64,000 nucleotides of DNA from Gallionella sp. (GTDB taxonomy: Bacteria > Pseudomonadota > Gammaproteobacteria > Burkholderiales > Gallionellaceae): positions 124,001-188,000 of the forward strand of contig JAQTMZ010000001.1 in assembly GCA_028714075.1 (NCBI GenBank). Direction: 5' to 3'. Each line of letters starts with the position of its first letter. The first letter of the stretch is position 1. Below, one piece after another: positions 63,415 through 64,000 of this stretch. The notes under the pieces are model-generated. The model was not told where the DNA came from. It ran no database searches and saw only the letters and a program-made list of their open reading frames with translations. The translations under genes and the position numbers were made by a program.

Positions 63415-64000
63415 CCAACACAACCAACTACGCGACCCCGCAAGAAAAATTCTGGGCAGGTGACTTTGGCTCGGAATACATTGGACGAAACAATAGCCCG
63501 GAGCTATTGGCATCCAATCTTAATTTTTTTTCGCAAGCACTTAAACAAGCGGGCAGGATTTCATCCTGCCTCGAGCTGGGCGCTAACATCGGGATGAATT
63601 TGAGGGCGCTCAAACTGCTTTATCCAAAAATAGCATTAAAGGGGGTGGAAATTAATTCTGGCGCAGCCGCGCTACTTGCCGAGTCAATCGGAGCGCAAAA
63701 TGTGTTTGAAGGTTCGATCTTCGACTATCCAGTGACTGACAAGGCGGATCTGGTTTTGGTTAAAGGGGTCTTGATTCACATCAATCCCGAAATGACGGGG
63801 GCGGTATATGAAAAGTTGTACCAGTCTTCAAGCCGTTATATTCTTGTATGCGAGTATTACAATCCTTCACCTGTGGCTATCCCTTATCGGGGTCATATGG
63901 ATCGCCTTTTCAAACGGGACTTTGCGGGTGAAATGCTGGACAAATACGCTGATTTAAGCCTTGTCGATTATGGCTTTGCCTATCACCGGGATATTGCCTT
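63411..64000 (+). CDS. Pseudaminic acid biosynthesis-associated methyltransferase (partial)
   Basis: About 196 residues before the right edge. It begins TNYATPQEKFWAGDFGSEY, the signature start of a methyltransferase family found beside Pse genes. ISSCLELGANIGMNLRALK is the SAM loop, VKGVLIHINPEMTGAVYEKL follows, and CEYYNPSPVAIPYRGHMDRLF is a conserved block. The ATG overlaps the pseF stop (ATGA). It probably methylates the nonulosonic acid or a precursor; the exact position is unknown. It is cut only by the window edge. Confidence 0.9.
   Translation, partial: MTNTTNYATPQEKFWAGDFGSEYIGRNNSPELLASNLNFFSQALKQAGRISSCLELGANIGMNLRALKLLYPKIALKGVEINSGAAALLAESIGAQNVFEGSIFDYPVTDKADLVLVKGVLIHINPEMTGAVYEKLYQSSSRYILVCEYYNPSPVAIPYRGHMDRLFKRDFAGEMLDKYADLSLVDYGFAYHRDIA

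Overview
The window looks like a chromosomal segment of a betaproteobacterium. Supporting signs are the gene orders rpsP-rimM-trmD-rplS, leuS-lptE-holA and accB-accC-prmA, a petABC bc1 operon, a CysB-controlled assimilatory sulfate operon of the APS-reductase type, and a PilY1-type minor-pilin cluster. GC is moderate to high in the core genes and lower in the surface-polysaccharide genes. A Gallionellaceae/Nitrosomonadales-like host fits, but this is inference; there is no rRNA in the window to fix it.

Layout. (1) 1-20.5 kb, all minus strand: a surface-glycan locus. Read in the direction of transcription it runs: EPS-type MarR regulator, RfaH-like antiterminator, a perfect 12-base ops element (19465-19476), a Gfo/Idh/MocA enzyme, then an apparently complete CMP-legionaminic acid pathway (LegB, LegC, LegG, LegI, LegH, PtmE-like, LegF). 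A B12/radical-SAM enzyme is embedded in it. A tightly coupled accessory cassette follows (Gfo/Idh/MocA oxidoreductase, class III aminotransferase, carbon-nitrogen hydrolase, SDR), then a putative glycosyltransferase, a Wzx-like flippase, a 2-hydroxyacid dehydrogenase, an epimerase and an FkbM methyltransferase cut by the left edge. Most junctions are 1-8 base overlaps, so the locus probably works as one translationally coupled, RfaH-antiterminated operon. (2) 20.8-26 kb: priA and petABC. (3) 26-34 kb: cysB, a TSUP permease, cysI-cysH-cysD-cysN and two half-size YeeE/YedE proteins. Together these import sulfur compounds and reduce sulfate to sulfide. (4) 34-47 kb, plus strand: housekeeping genes (CobD/CbiB-like, leuS, lptE, holA, cutA, dsbD, aroQ, accB, accC, prmA, a zinc-ribbon protein), then plsY on the minus strand and folB. 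(5) 47-52.6 kb: an unrecognised lower-GC gene, xerD, ogt, the rpsP operon and a VapBC-like pair, with many dispersed palindromic repeats. (6) 52.8-60 kb, minus strand: pilE-fimT-pilV-pilW-pilX-pilY1. (7) 60.5-64 kb, plus strand: pseB-pseC-pseF and a pseudaminic-acid-associated methyltransferase that runs off the right edge.

The most interesting points are the self-contained control module (regulator, RfaH, ops) at the head of the legionaminic-acid locus, the accessory enzymes in that locus that textbook legionaminate synthesis does not need, and the presence of both nonulosonic-acid pathways within 64 kb. No CRISPR array, rRNA, tRNA, intact insertion sequence or prophage was found.
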